Assembly: GCA_035873375.1 (NCBI GenBank)
Contig: JAYWMQ010000019.1
Coordinates: forward strand, 1 to 38,079
Direction of reading: 5' to 3'
Length of the DNA: 38,079 bases
From: Nitrospirota bacterium
Lineage (GTDB): Bacteria > Nitrospirota > Thermodesulfovibrionia > Thermodesulfovibrionales > JdFR-85
Shown here: one piece after another, positions 7,419-14,946 of the stretch
Layout: every line of letters begins with the position of its first letter
Position numbering within the stretch: the stretch's first letter is position 1
Program-made: the position numbers and the translations under genes
The notes under the pieces: model-generated
The model's database searches: none
The model's input: the letters and a program-made list of their open reading frames with translations, nothing else
Told to the model about the DNA's origin: nothing

Positions 7419-8270
7419 ATGGCAACATTATCAAAAAATGAAGAATATCCCGAGATACCGTCAACCCGCAGGGACGATCTGCATAACCTGAAGGTGATGG
7501 AAGAGGCCCAGCTCGTCCTCTTTATGGCCGGCAATCAGTATATGGTTATGGAAAAATTGCTGGAGGCATTTAAGAAGAGACATCCCGAGGTAGAGAGAAT
7601 CTTTTATGAAACACTTCCTCCGGGTCTTGAATTGAGGCAGATACTTGCCGGTGGTGCCCTGTTTCAGGGCAGGACTATAACCGGCAGGCCTGATATATAT
7701 ACCTCGGTGACAAAAGATGCAACGGAAGAGCTTGCCATCCGGGGACTTGTTGATGAATACCACATCTACCTCCATAACAGGATTATTCTTATGGTACCGG
7801 AGGGTAATCCGGCCAATATCAGGAACGTCAGCGACCTCGGCAGGGACGATGTCCGCATATCACAACCTGGAGCCCTCGAAGACATTACTAAATATATTGT
7901 AGATATGTACGAACGGGCCGGGGGCAAGGCGCTTGTCAGGAGGATAATGGAAGAAAAAAGGGCTGAGGGCACCACCATTCTCACAATTGTCCATCACAGG
8001 GAGACACCTCTGAGGCTGCAAAAGGGCACTGTAGACGTCGGGCCTGTCTGGGCAACCGAGGCAGTGCACGCTAAAAGGGAGGGCCTTGGGTTTGAGGTTG
8101 TAGAGGTGGGAGAGAGGCTTGACCAGCGTCACAGTGTAAACTATTATATCACCAAACTCAGGAAGGCCCCAAACCCTCAAAATGCAGAGAAGTTCCTCTC
8201 TTTTATCCTCTCCAGAGAGGCGCAGATGATATATGAAAGCTATGGTTTTGTCCCATATGCCAAGGTATAA
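7419..8270 (+). CDS. ModA/PBP-like substrate-binding protein, apparently not exported
   Basis: About 283 residues with the two-lobe periplasmic-binding-protein pattern of the ModA/PstS type: AQLVLFMAGNQYMVMEKLLEAFKKRHP at the start of lobe 1 (read in two parts), RPDIYTSVT, a domain crossing at LHNRIILMVPEGNP, and FLSFILSREAQMIYESYGF at the end as in molybdate or tungstate binding proteins. A convincing signal peptide is missing for every start I can find (TTG 7380, ATG 7398, ATG 7419). 7419 is chosen from promoter position. It stands alone without permease or ATPase genes. A cytoplasmic ligand sensor or a degraded export gene are both possible. Confidence 0.55.
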   Translation: MATLSKNEEYPEIPSTRRDDLHNLKVMEEAQLVLFMAGNQYMVMEKLLEAFKKRHPEVERIFYETLPPGLELRQILAGGALFQGRTITGRPDIYTSVTKDATEELAIRGLVDEYHIYLHNRIILMVPEGNPANIRNVSDLGRDDVRISQPGALEDITKYIVDMYERAGGKALVRRIMEEKRAEGTTILTIVHHRETPLRLQKGTVDVGPVWATEAVHAKREGLGFEVVEVGERLDQRHSVNYYITKLRKAPNPQNAEKFLSFILSREAQMIYESYGFVPYAKV

Positions 8271-8315
8271 TCTCCATACCCTGACACAAATAAGTTTTAA
8301 ATCCTGAACAGTCTT

Positions 8316-8591
8316 TCATGCTCGCTCCAGTCTTACCCTGAGTTCTATCTCCTCCAGTATGGACGCTACATGTTCGCAACGCTCTCTCGGTCCTGTATAG
8401 CAAAGGGCCTCTCCCTGTGTATGGACCTGCCAGGTGATCTCCCTTGCCTGATCAGGTGAACATCCTGTAGCCTTCATCAATTGCACAATCACTTCATCAA
8501 AAGTATGCCGGTTATCATTGATGAGAATAACATTCCATGGCTCGATAACGAATGTTGAGGCTTCTTCAAAAAGTGATACCTTTGTGCCCAT
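8316..8591 (-). CDS. clpS: ClpS, adaptor of the ClpAP protease
   Basis: A 91-residue protein with the ClpS core: PWNVILINDNRHTFDEVI, the hallmark surface loop that binds N-degron side chains, then QAREITWQVHTQGEALCYTG and RCEHVASILEEI. ClpS delivers N-end-rule substrates to ClpA. The usual NDD triplet is NDN here, a known variation. The short N-terminal extension (MGTKVSLFEEASTFVIE) needed for delivery is present. TATAAT (8604-8599) ends 7 nt before the ATG and there is no ribosome site, so a leaderless message is likely. No clpA is in the window. Confidence 0.88.
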   Translation of the reverse strand: MGTKVSLFEEASTFVIEPWNVILINDNRHTFDEVIVQLMKATGCSPDQAREITWQVHTQGEALCYTGPRERCEHVASILEEIELRVRLERA

Positions 8592-8621
8592 GGTTTAAAT
8601 TATAGCACATGTCCAGTCCCG

Positions 8622-9437
8622 GACTATCTGAGGATTGTCGATGCATACGATGAGGCACTGGAAAAGTCACGCAAGCGCATACTTTTTCTTGAAAAGGAAT
8701 ATGCTGAGACGAAAGCAAAACTTCAGGCTTTGCATCAAAAACAGTTTAAGGCCAACAGAAAGAAAGATAAGCAAAAGAAGGGAAAGACTTCAGAGGTTGC
8801 CACTTCCATTTTAGGTGCAAACTTTGGTGGTGTGCTGGTTACCGATAGGTATGCTGCTTATAACAGTACTAATCCAGCAGAGCGGCAGACTTGCCTAGCC
8901 CATATTATTCGCCGTGCCAAGGAAATTGCTAAGGAACTATCGCTTCTTAACAATAACTATCGTGACGTAAAAGCCGAATCTTTTTGCGCCAGGATTGCCA
9001 AGCTTTTCTCAAGTGCCTGTAAAATTGGACAGAAACTTTCTTCCGGCCTTATTACCCTTAAAGAAACCCGCTCGATTGAAAAGAAGTTTCTCAAAAAACT
9101 CAAAACTTATTGTGCCCATACGTTAAATTTCTCTGCTGCTGAAACTCTCAGATCCAAACTGATCGGAAAAGAGATTGATCAGCTCTTTACTTTTCTCCGG
9201 CATCCCGATGTTCCTCCAACTAATAATCAGGCTGAACAGTCTCTCAGAAACATTGTTATTTTTAGAAAAATTATCTTCGGTACACGCTCGGCTTCCGGCC
9301 TGAAAACTCACAGTATCCTGCCCAGTCTTGTTCTCACTGCCCGCCGTCAGGGCCATCATCCCAGAGAATTCCTTCAAACTCTCCTCACTTCTGATGCCCC
9401 TACTGCTCAGGCTGCTCTCTTTAATAATTCTTCTTGA
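8622..9437 (+). pseudogene. IS66-family transposase remnant with internal deletion
   Basis: The C-terminal 200 residues match IS66-type TnpC: GVLVTDRYAAYN carries the second catalytic aspartate, CLAHIIRRAKE follows, and TNNQAEQSLRNIVIFRK carries the catalytic glutamate. In frame upstream, YLRIVDAYDEALEKSRKRI matches the N-terminal leucine-rich helix. Between them the sequence jumps from KDKQKKGK straight to TSEVATSILG, so roughly 200 residues containing the zinc-binding and helix-turn-helix regions and the first aspartate are deleted without breaking the frame. The true 5' end and terminal repeats are not visible. It cannot transpose. It abuts the left end of the cassette array and probably removed the last cassette's attC. 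Confidence 0.85.
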
Positions 9438-9490
9438 TTGATCGAATCCTGTTCGTATAAAGATGGAACTAAACTATTACGTCATATCCC

Positions 9491-10384
9491 TTATTTCTTA
9501 TGCCTTGTCACTTCGCGAAAATCGGTGTTTAACTTAATTATACGTTCAATTTCTTCTTGTGGTAAATCTAATTTTTGTGCAGCTAACCTGTGATTCCCAA
9601 GGGTTCCTTCATCGGTATATTGTCGAACAATTTCAGCTACATAATTTTCATATGGTATAGACTTTTCGCATAAATTCATAAAATAGTCATTAATAATTCC
9701 AGCAAGTTTAATACTCCGTAATCTCACCCATTCTAAGCTATGATGGTAATCATCCTTTTCGTGCTGCTTTGAATTGACGCCAATAACAACATCCTCTTCA
9801 TCAATTAACGTGAATCTCAAATCTGATAGCTTTAAATCAGAGGAGAAATACAATTTTAAATTTTTAATTAGGTTTAGTTCATAAGCGCCAGCAACACGGT
9901 CATATTCAGCACATGTGATAATTGTAATAGGAATTTTTGTTGCCATATTTCTAATTGCTTCGTTTACCCTTTTAGGCACATCTCCATTGCTTGACGTCTG
10001 AAGCATAGGAAAATGGAGTTTAATAGAAGAAGTGGCTTCTAATATTGCCCCAATAATTTTTGAAATGTATTGTTCCGAGTAATCTTTTTCATCTCGTATT
10101 TTATGGGTACCCACAATAAAATCTGAGTCGGCAACTGTCTTCTCTTGCGTTTGTTTATGGAAACGCATAAGGATCAAAAGGGTAAAGAAGAATCCAGCGG
10201 CAGCGCCACCGAATGTGTAACCTTTTCCAGACAAACTACCCGTTGACGAAAGTAAACCGAATGTAACATAAGCCACAAAGAGCGACAAAAGAACATATGC
10301 TACGGCAAAAACTATCGGTTGATACGTATCGCTTTTTTTAAGCCCTTTCTTTTTTATTATGCTATGTAACATATTTAGCTTCAC
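9491..10384 (-). CDS. 2-TM membrane protein with cytoplasmic domain, in viperin-like cassette
   Basis: A 297-residue protein with two membrane helices (about residues 24-46 and 56-75) and a cytoplasmic domain of about 220 residues. That domain contains KLHFPMLQTSS, IPITIITCAEYDR and RFTLIDEEDVVIGV, alternating strands and helices loosely recalling phospholipase-D-type folds, but no complete HKD motif is present. The C-terminus (GTLGNHRLAAQKLDLPQEEIERII) is helical. It begins 4 nt after the radical SAM stop (GTG, or ATG four codons later), so the two are one operon. A membrane effector or partner of the defence-type enzymes upstream is a reasonable guess; no family name can be given. Confidence 0.55.
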   Translation of the reverse strand: MKLNMLHSIIKKKGLKKSDTYQPIVFAVAYVLLSLFVAYVTFGLLSSTGSLSGKGYTFGGAAAGFFFTLLILMRFHKQTQEKTVADSDFIVGTHKIRDEKDYSEQYISKIIGAILEATSSIKLHFPMLQTSSNGDVPKRVNEAIRNMATKIPITIITCAEYDRVAGAYELNLIKNLKLYFSSDLKLSDLRFTLIDEEDVVIGVNSKQHEKDDYHHSLEWVRLRSIKLAGIINDYFMNLCEKSIPYENYVAEIVRQYTDEGTLGNHRLAAQKLDLPQEEIERIIKLNTDFREVTRHKK

Positions 10385-10388
10385 TGTT

Positions 10389-11243
10389 TTAAAATTCCGG
10401 CTGTCTTGCTATATAAATTTGTTTGTTTTCTTCAAAACAAAACTCGACTCGATTTAAAATGTTAGATAATGATTCGTCACATATATTTCCAAGGCACTGG
10501 TAATTGTTAAATTTAGGGATATGGATATCTCCGTTCGATCTCATAATAATGTAATTACTATTCAATTCAGAGCAATAAGCGATATCAATTGGTAAAGATG
10601 GATAGCGGTTTTTAAGTTTTATAAATTCTTCATCAATTATCGTTACGGGAACTTTTAAATGTGAAATATCAGAATTTACATTTGGGTTATCAGTTAGTTC
10701 AAAGATTTTCCAGAATACGCTTCCATTAATGGAGTTAAGAAACCGACCAATATTATCTAATTCGCTCAAGTTATGCTTAGTAATAACCGTATTGATTTTT
10801 AAAGGAATACCAATGTCTGAAGCCGTAAGGATGTTTTGAATTGTATTTTTCAAATCATAATTTTCTCCTCGAATAATACAGGCCGTTGAGGATGATAATG
10901 TGTCAAGGGAAATAGTTAGACGTTCAATCTTACCAGAAAGGAAATTTATGTTATTTTTGGTAGGCAATGTACCATTAGTAGTGATGGAGATATTGAAACA
11001 TGAATGAAAAAAATCAATTAATGTAAAGATAGACCTCTGCAGAAAGGGTTCCCCTCCCATCAGATTAACTTTAGTTATACCTTGCGAAGAGAGGGATTTG
11101 CCCACAGACAATAGTTGTTCAATACTAGGATCATCTCTTCCTTTAAAGGCATAACAAAATTTGCAAGATAGATTACATTTTTCAGTCATATACCAACATA
11201 CATAATAGGGTCTTTTGAAACTATCTATCATTTTTGATGCCAT
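10389..11243 (-). CDS. Viperin-like radical SAM enzyme (predicted antiviral ddhNTP synthase)
   Basis: A 284-residue radical SAM protein with C23-x3-C27-x2-C30 (CNLSCKFC) for the 4Fe-4S cluster and GGEPFLQ at 63-69 for SAM. Several stretches follow viperin more closely than generic radical SAM enzymes: KVNLMGGEPFLQ, ITTNGTL, LKINTVITKHNL and FWKIFEL in order, then IDEEF (compare viperin KINFSGGEPFLQ, SNGSL, FKINSVINRFN, RWKVFQ, GDEEF). Viperins turn CTP, UTP or GTP into 3'-deoxy-3',4'-didehydro nucleotides that stop phage transcription. The adjoining deoxynucleoside-kinase-like gene fits, since bacterial viperins are reported beside nucleotide kinases. It overlaps that gene by 23 bp. A non-viperin peptide-modifying radical SAM remains possible. 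Confidence 0.65.
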   Translation of the reverse strand: MASKMIDSFKRPYYVCWYMTEKCNLSCKFCYAFKGRDDPSIEQLLSVGKSLSSQGITKVNLMGGEPFLQRSIFTLIDFFHSCFNISITTNGTLPTKNNINFLSGKIERLTISLDTLSSSTACIIRGENYDLKNTIQNILTASDIGIPLKINTVITKHNLSELDNIGRFLNSINGSVFWKIFELTDNPNVNSDISHLKVPVTIIDEEFIKLKNRYPSLPIDIAYCSELNSNYIIMRSNGDIHIPKFNNYQCLGNICDESLSNILNRVEFCFEENKQIYIARQPEF

Positions 11244-11847
11244 TCATTAATGATTCAATGAAGTTAACTACAGTATTTAAAACTTCTTTTTTATCAAATG
11301 CAGATTTTACAATATCATATTTATCCATATCTATAACAATAACGTTTCTTTTCTTCTCAAATTTTACGAGTAAAGCTTCATAAAAAGGCTGGAAGACTAT
11401 AGGGTAGTCTTGTATCTTTTTTGTATCAGTTTGGGGGGATTTTCGACGGCTCATATTTCTATGGATAGTTTCAATACTTGCACGCAAGAAAATAAAACCA
11501 TCCGGTGAACATTCTATTTTATTGCTTATTATCCCAAATAGTTCATCATATAATTTCTTGTCATAATTTTTTAATGTTTGTCTGGCGAACATGGCATTTT
11601 CATCTAATGAACGTTCAATGCATGTAATACCTGAATCGTTTTTATAACTATTATATGCTTGCACGCAGGAAACTAAATAGTGCAACTCAAAACCAAGCAA
11701 TGCATTATCATTAGCATCTATTAGGCCTATGTATGGATTACTTTCAGGCTTTTCTGTATGAATTATGAATTCGGGGTAGTTTTGCACAAGCTGTTTCATT
11801 AGCGTTGTCTTGCCTGTAGCAATATTCCCGCTTAATATTAATAGCAT
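11221..11847 (-). CDS. Deoxynucleoside-kinase-like P-loop kinase
   Basis: A 208-residue P-loop protein: GNIATGKTT at 7-15, TEKPES near residue 31 (substrate loop with the conserved E), FELHYLVSCVQAY, and ERS at 78-80 in the ITCIERSLDENAMFA stretch, the ER motif of deoxynucleoside kinases (dCK/dGK/TK2 type), then a lid-like region with basic residues (MSRRKSPQTDTKK). It would phosphorylate a nucleoside or nucleotide in the cytoplasm. The ATG follows GGAGAAAAACTAA, and the gene starts 30 bases after an attC, so it opens a three-gene cassette. In this setting it may raise the supply of substrate, or phosphorylate the product, of the viperin-like enzyme encoded next. Confidence 0.7.
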   Translation of the reverse strand: MLLILSGNIATGKTTLMKQLVQNYPEFIIHTEKPESNPYIGLIDANDNALLGFELHYLVSCVQAYNSYKNDSGITCIERSLDENAMFARQTLKNYDKKLYDELFGIISNKIECSPDGFIFLRASIETIHRNMSRRKSPQTDTKKIQDYPIVFQPFYEALLVKFEKKRNVIVIDMDKYDIVKSAFDKKEVLNTVVNFIESLMNGIKNDR

Positions 11848-11876
11848 TTAGTTTTTCTCCGCATTTTTCTTAATGT

Positions 11877-11935
11877 TGCCAACGCCTAAATCAGCGGCGC
11901 GTCTTTTTGCGTTCGCTGGATTTTTTTGTTATGTG
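11877..11935 (-). other. attC site between the Thoeris and viperin-like cassettes
   Basis: Minus strand: CACATAACAAAAAAATCCA at the start and CGCTGATTTAGGCGTTGGCA at the end, 59 bp. The arm AAATCCAGCG pairs with CGCTGATTT leaving one extrahelical C, the asymmetry by which integrases choose the strand. Outer AAC and GTT pair. Base composition changes across it. It lies 3 bases after the stop of thsB. Confidence 0.75.
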
Positions 11936-11938
11936 TTT

Positions 11939-12508
11939 TCATCCTATCCAAGCTTCAAAATTATCATATCCATTATCTTCGATCCAGTCGTAGATAGAAT
12001 AGATCGTTGATAATCTAAATATTTTATTTCTTTTTGATTCAGCAACTTCTTTTACTGCCCATCCGTCTAAATCTGAGTATTTTTCCCATTTCCCTTTTAT
12101 GTAGTTATGAAGATTAATATTTTTACCCGTTTTATCGAAAGAATAACCTAAATAGTAAAACGGATTATTTCCTTTAGTTTTTGTTTTTTCGTCTTTCCCA
12201 TTAATTCCATTAATATGAATTGCAATAAGACCGTTCCCGTTATTGAGACTTTTCATTATTTCATAATCAACCCACCTGCGATTAAATGTATCGGTTCCAA
12301 CTAAAACACAGGTGACAGAAGTGTTTTTTAGCTCACTGTTTATTAGTCGTTTTAACGCTAAATCACTTGTCTTCTTAGCATCCTCCCAAATGGATGCATC
12401 AAAATAACCCGCATTATCATCCTTTGTTAATTTATGATTTCTAACAACATTTGCTCTGAAATCAATAACATCTTGATAATGAAAACTAAAAAACACTCTT
12501 TTTGCCAT
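11939..12508 (-). CDS. thsB: Thoeris ThsB, TIR-like sensor (long form)
   Basis: A 189-residue TIR-like protein (DUF1863/MTH538 type): KRVFFSFHYQDVIDFRANVVRN at the N-terminus (read as start of strand A and the following helix), then TSVTCVLVGTDTFNRRWVDYEIMKS (strand C to helix C with the conserved W-x3-E) and GLIAIHINGI. In Thoeris, ThsB senses infection and makes a cyclic ADP-ribose isomer that activates ThsA. It starts 1 nt after the thsA stop (TAATATG), so the two are coupled. The C-terminal 60 residues (NPFYYLGY, then DWIEDNGYDNFEAWIG) are typical of ThsB proteins. Last gene of its cassette. Confidence 0.88.
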   Translation of the reverse strand: MAKRVFFSFHYQDVIDFRANVVRNHKLTKDDNAGYFDASIWEDAKKTSDLALKRLINSELKNTSVTCVLVGTDTFNRRWVDYEIMKSLNNGNGLIAIHINGINGKDEKTKTKGNNPFYYLGYSFDKTGKNINLHNYIKGKWEKYSDLDGWAVKEVAESKRNKIFRLSTIYSIYDWIEDNGYDNFEAWIG

Positions 12509-12509
12509 A

Positions 12510-13949
12510 TTAAACCTGCCTTTGTAATAAATTGATTGCTTTCATTATATTGTTTATCAAATCACTGTCACTAAGTGTTGTATCTCCCAAACTTTCAATG
12601 ATTGTAATTAAATCATGATTATCTGGGTAAAATTCTTTTGTATCAGCCATTACTTTATCCCATATTTTTTTAGAGACAAAACCCGTAAGCCCTATTGGAA
12701 TAATTTTTACACCTTGTCTATGCGCTATTTCAAACTCTTGCAATAGACCATCAGAATCTTCTACTTTTCCATCTACTAATTTATTGCCAAAAAAGAATAG
12801 TGCTATTCCAGATTCAGAAATCATATCCTCACGATACTTTTCCCATAATGCATTTCTTTTGCTTGGATCAGATATGTTCTGGGGGAACGGTCTTAAAATC
12901 AGATAATCATCTAAATGTTTTTTTTGAGAAGAGTACACACTTGACAAGACACCATTTATAACAGAGCTACCGATGCCGAGTCCAAACCCTGATATGATTT
13001 TATAATTCGTTTCAGCAAGTTTTTTTGATAAATCAAAAACCAACTGTTCTGCTCTATATTTGTCAAAATCGCCATAATCATGTGCAGCACCCGAAATAAA
13101 AATATTTTGTCTTTTCAATTTCATCTTGATAAGCTGTAACACTTCTGTAATTTCAGAATATACATCAATTAAAAGTGCCTGGATCCCAAATCGTTTTAAA
13201 TCTTTAATTTTTAATTCTTGCTTGATCTTTGAATACTGAAAATCCTCATCAGTTTTATAATCATCCTTACTAACTGTTTTAAAAAAGCAATAATGATCTC
13301 TTTTATTTGTCCCTAACAAAATCTTTATGCGACTTAAAATGTAGTCTAGGTTAGGGTCTTCAAAACTGAATCCTATAAAAAGGAAGGTATTAGAAACTAA
13401 ATCTCCCTGTAATGCAGTAGTAAATAATTGTCGATTCTCATTATAATTCTCATAATCATCTTTAGTTAAAACTGCTTCGTGTGCTAAGTTAATATCCCCA
13501 TGCATTTTATAAACAACAGCATCTCTCCGTGGTTTATTAGTTGCCAAGTTTTCTGAACAAATTTTTGTGTCTATAGTTTTACCCTCTTTTTCAAGGGACT
13601 TTTCTATAAGAGCATCGTAATTTGTAGTCCAAAAAGTCTTAATAGGGAGTGTTGATAAAATTTTATGATTATCATTTATTGCTACATCCTTTGTAAACTC
13701 ATCAACCAATTGTGAATTGATACTGCCACGACCACCTTTCTCATTTTCATAATATTGAGCAATAGCAATTAAATCTTCTTCTTTATCAATATCAAGTTTG
13801 AGTTCGTTCGCAATTTCTCTTAATAATTCTTTCCAGTTAACTATCCCACTAGCAACGGACAATCCTGCTCCAGCAAATATTGCAGCCGTATCACTATTGA
13901 TAGCTTTAATATATTTACCAACGAATATTTCTAACTCTCTTTTCAACAT
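12510..13949 (-). CDS. thsA: Thoeris ThsA, SIR2-SLOG NADase effector
   Basis: A 479-residue protein with an N-terminal SIR2 domain (residues about 15-285) and a C-terminal SLOG domain (about 298-475). SIR2 motifs: FAGAGLS at 25-31, TTNYD with N110, and KMHGD with H150; the corresponding catalytic residues of Bacillus cereus ThsA are N112 and H152. FLFIGFSFEDPNLDYIL closes the domain. SLOG motifs: NIFISGAAHDYG, ISGFGLGIGSSV and SESGIALFFFGNK, the pocket that binds the ThsB signal. Activated ThsA destroys cellular NAD+ and aborts infection. Length equals that of known ThsA. The ribosome site is GGGAAGGGG. It sits between two different thsB genes in one operon. Confidence 0.93.
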   Translation of the reverse strand: MLKRELEIFVGKYIKAINSDTAAIFAGAGLSVASGIVNWKELLREIANELKLDIDKEEDLIAIAQYYENEKGGRGSINSQLVDEFTKDVAINDNHKILSTLPIKTFWTTNYDALIEKSLEKEGKTIDTKICSENLATNKPRRDAVVYKMHGDINLAHEAVLTKDDYENYNENRQLFTTALQGDLVSNTFLFIGFSFEDPNLDYILSRIKILLGTNKRDHYCFFKTVSKDDYKTDEDFQYSKIKQELKIKDLKRFGIQALLIDVYSEITEVLQLIKMKLKRQNIFISGAAHDYGDFDKYRAEQLVFDLSKKLAETNYKIISGFGLGIGSSVINGVLSSVYSSQKKHLDDYLILRPFPQNISDPSKRNALWEKYREDMISESGIALFFFGNKLVDGKVEDSDGLLQEFEIAHRQGVKIIPIGLTGFVSKKIWDKVMADTKEFYPDNHDLITIIESLGDTTLSDSDLINNIMKAINLLQRQV

Positions 13950-13960
13950 TCCCCTTCCCT

Positions 13961-14332
13961 CTATTTTAAAATCAACTTAAGGTTATCCCAAGTCCAGTTA
14001 TATAAAACACCAGCATCGACAACTTTTGAAGGGTTTGTATTTTGAACTTTTATTTGCACTATAGTAATGTTGTTTTTACGAGCTAATTTAACTTCTTTCT
14101 TTACGCCACTTGCTTTTGATGTTTTATCACCAACAATTACAACCACGACATTAGATCGTTTAATCTTTGCTTCAGCTTTATCTTCCCAATTTTTTTCAGG
14201 TGCAGCCTCTTTTAATGACCAGTCAGATATTTCAAAAGGAGAATCTGACAATTTCGCCTGACCCGCCAATAAATTTTTTAACTTTAGATCATTGTCAAAA
14301 TCAAAGCTGATAAATACTTTTTTCTTCGTCAT
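13961..14332 (-). CDS. thsB: Thoeris ThsB, TIR-like sensor (short form)
   Basis: A 123-residue TIR-like protein of the same superfamily: KKKVFISFDFDNDLKLKNLL, FEISDWSLKEAAPEKNW, the conserved VVVVIVGDKTSKASGVKKE (strand, loop and helix with the catalytic-type glutamate) and IVQIKVQN. It is a minimal TIR domain without the C-terminal extension of the second ThsB. It is first in the operon, 18 bases from an attC, with AAAAGGAG ahead of the ATG, and 11 nt from thsA. Thoeris operons often carry several ThsB proteins that recognise different phages. Confidence 0.85.
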   Translation of the reverse strand: MTKKKVFISFDFDNDLKLKNLLAGQAKLSDSPFEISDWSLKEAAPEKNWEDKAEAKIKRSNVVVVIVGDKTSKASGVKKEVKLARKNNITIVQIKVQNTNPSKVVDAGVLYNWTWDNLKLILK

Positions 14333-14350
14333 TATTTTTTCTCCTTTTTA

Positions 14351-14484
14351 CACATAACGAAAAATTCAGGGGCAAGAACCCTTGAAGCTGTTAACAAGGA
14401 GTATTGACTATGGAAAACAAAAAATCTAATCAAACTGAAAAGAAGACCGCTGGTTCTTGTCCCTCTGCAATGAATGGTTATCTG
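14351..14484 (-). other. Long attC site in front of the Thoeris cassette
   Basis: Minus strand: CAGATAACCATT at the start and TTTTTCGTTATGTG at the end, 134 bp. The arms pair over more than 25 bases: GGGACAAGAACC opposite GGTTCTTGCCCC, ATT with AAT, then ATAAC with GTTAT, with extrahelical bases. The central 70 bases form a large variable loop, as in long attC sites. The small reading frames seen across this loop are not genes. Confidence 0.72.
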
Positions 14485-14488
14485 TTTT

Positions 14489-14755
14489 TTATTTCCATTG
14501 TTCTTCGATCGCTTTCTCAACCACTTGTTCTGGATTTACACCTAATTCTTTCAATTTTTTCTTATAAATTTCTAAATGCCACCAGGGGCAACTCGGATGA
14601 CTACATGGCTCATCAGGGTCAACCTCATGTTCATACTCAAAATGAAAGCAAATCCAATGCATTTTTTCAAATGTTTCATAATTATCTTTATTCTTTTCTA
14701 CTGGTTGACCACAACGCACACAAATCAAATTTTTATCACTATTGTTTTTTTGCAT
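14489..14755 (-). CDS. Cassette-encoded zinc-ribbon protein, unknown function
   Basis: An 88-residue protein with an ICVRCGQPV knuckle (residues about 11-19), WICFHFEYEHE, and CSHPSCPWWHL (about 51-61), then a helical tail (YKKKLKELGVNPEQVVEKAIEEQW). The paired Cys and His residues suggest one or two zinc sites. No family is recognised. It ends just before an attC and is low in GC like its neighbours, so it is a cassette gene. The ATG lacks a strong ribosome site. Confidence 0.6.
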   Translation of the reverse strand: MQKNNSDKNLICVRCGQPVEKNKDNYETFEKMHWICFHFEYEHEVDPDEPCSHPSCPWWHLEIYKKKLKELGVNPEQVVEKAIEEQWK

Positions 14756-14774
14756 TTTTTATTCTTTTATTTTC

Positions 14775-14832
14775 AGATAATGCCGCTGATGAGGAGTGCC
14801 CGGAGGGCATCTGCTCAATCCGATGGTTACGC
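14775..14832 (-). other. Possible degenerate attC
   Basis: Minus strand GCGTAAC (14832-14826) and ATTATCT (14781-14775) bracket an imperfect hairpin with a strong inner stem GCCC-TCC-GGGC. Position fits the boundary of the next cassette, and ATTATCT resembles the GTTATCT core of the neighbouring site with one change. Pairing of the arms is poor, so this is a weak call. Confidence 0.25.
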
Positions 14833-14946
14833 AGCTCATTGTTTTTTCGCATCGTTTGCGATCCAAAATTTCAGACTCTGGCTGAAAGCCTAATAATGAG
14901 TTCTTGGCCCACAGCCATCACGAACGTGTAACCACGCGCCCAGGAT

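Noticed and set aside
9491-10384. Calling the 2-TM protein a phospholipase D
   Set aside because: The RFTLIDEEDVVIGV stretch recalls PLD folds, but there is no complete HKD motif with correct spacing.
14332-14520. 62-codon minus-strand ORF between the zinc-ribbon and thsB genes
   Set aside because: It lies wholly within the long attC hairpin and overlaps its arms; no ribosome site and no recognisable product.
14404-14931. Plus-strand ORF of 175 codons across the zinc-ribbon gene and attC
   Set aside because: The product is rich in F, I and H as expected for the reverse of an AT-rich gene; the minus-strand frame has a zinc-ribbon pattern and correct placement before an attC.
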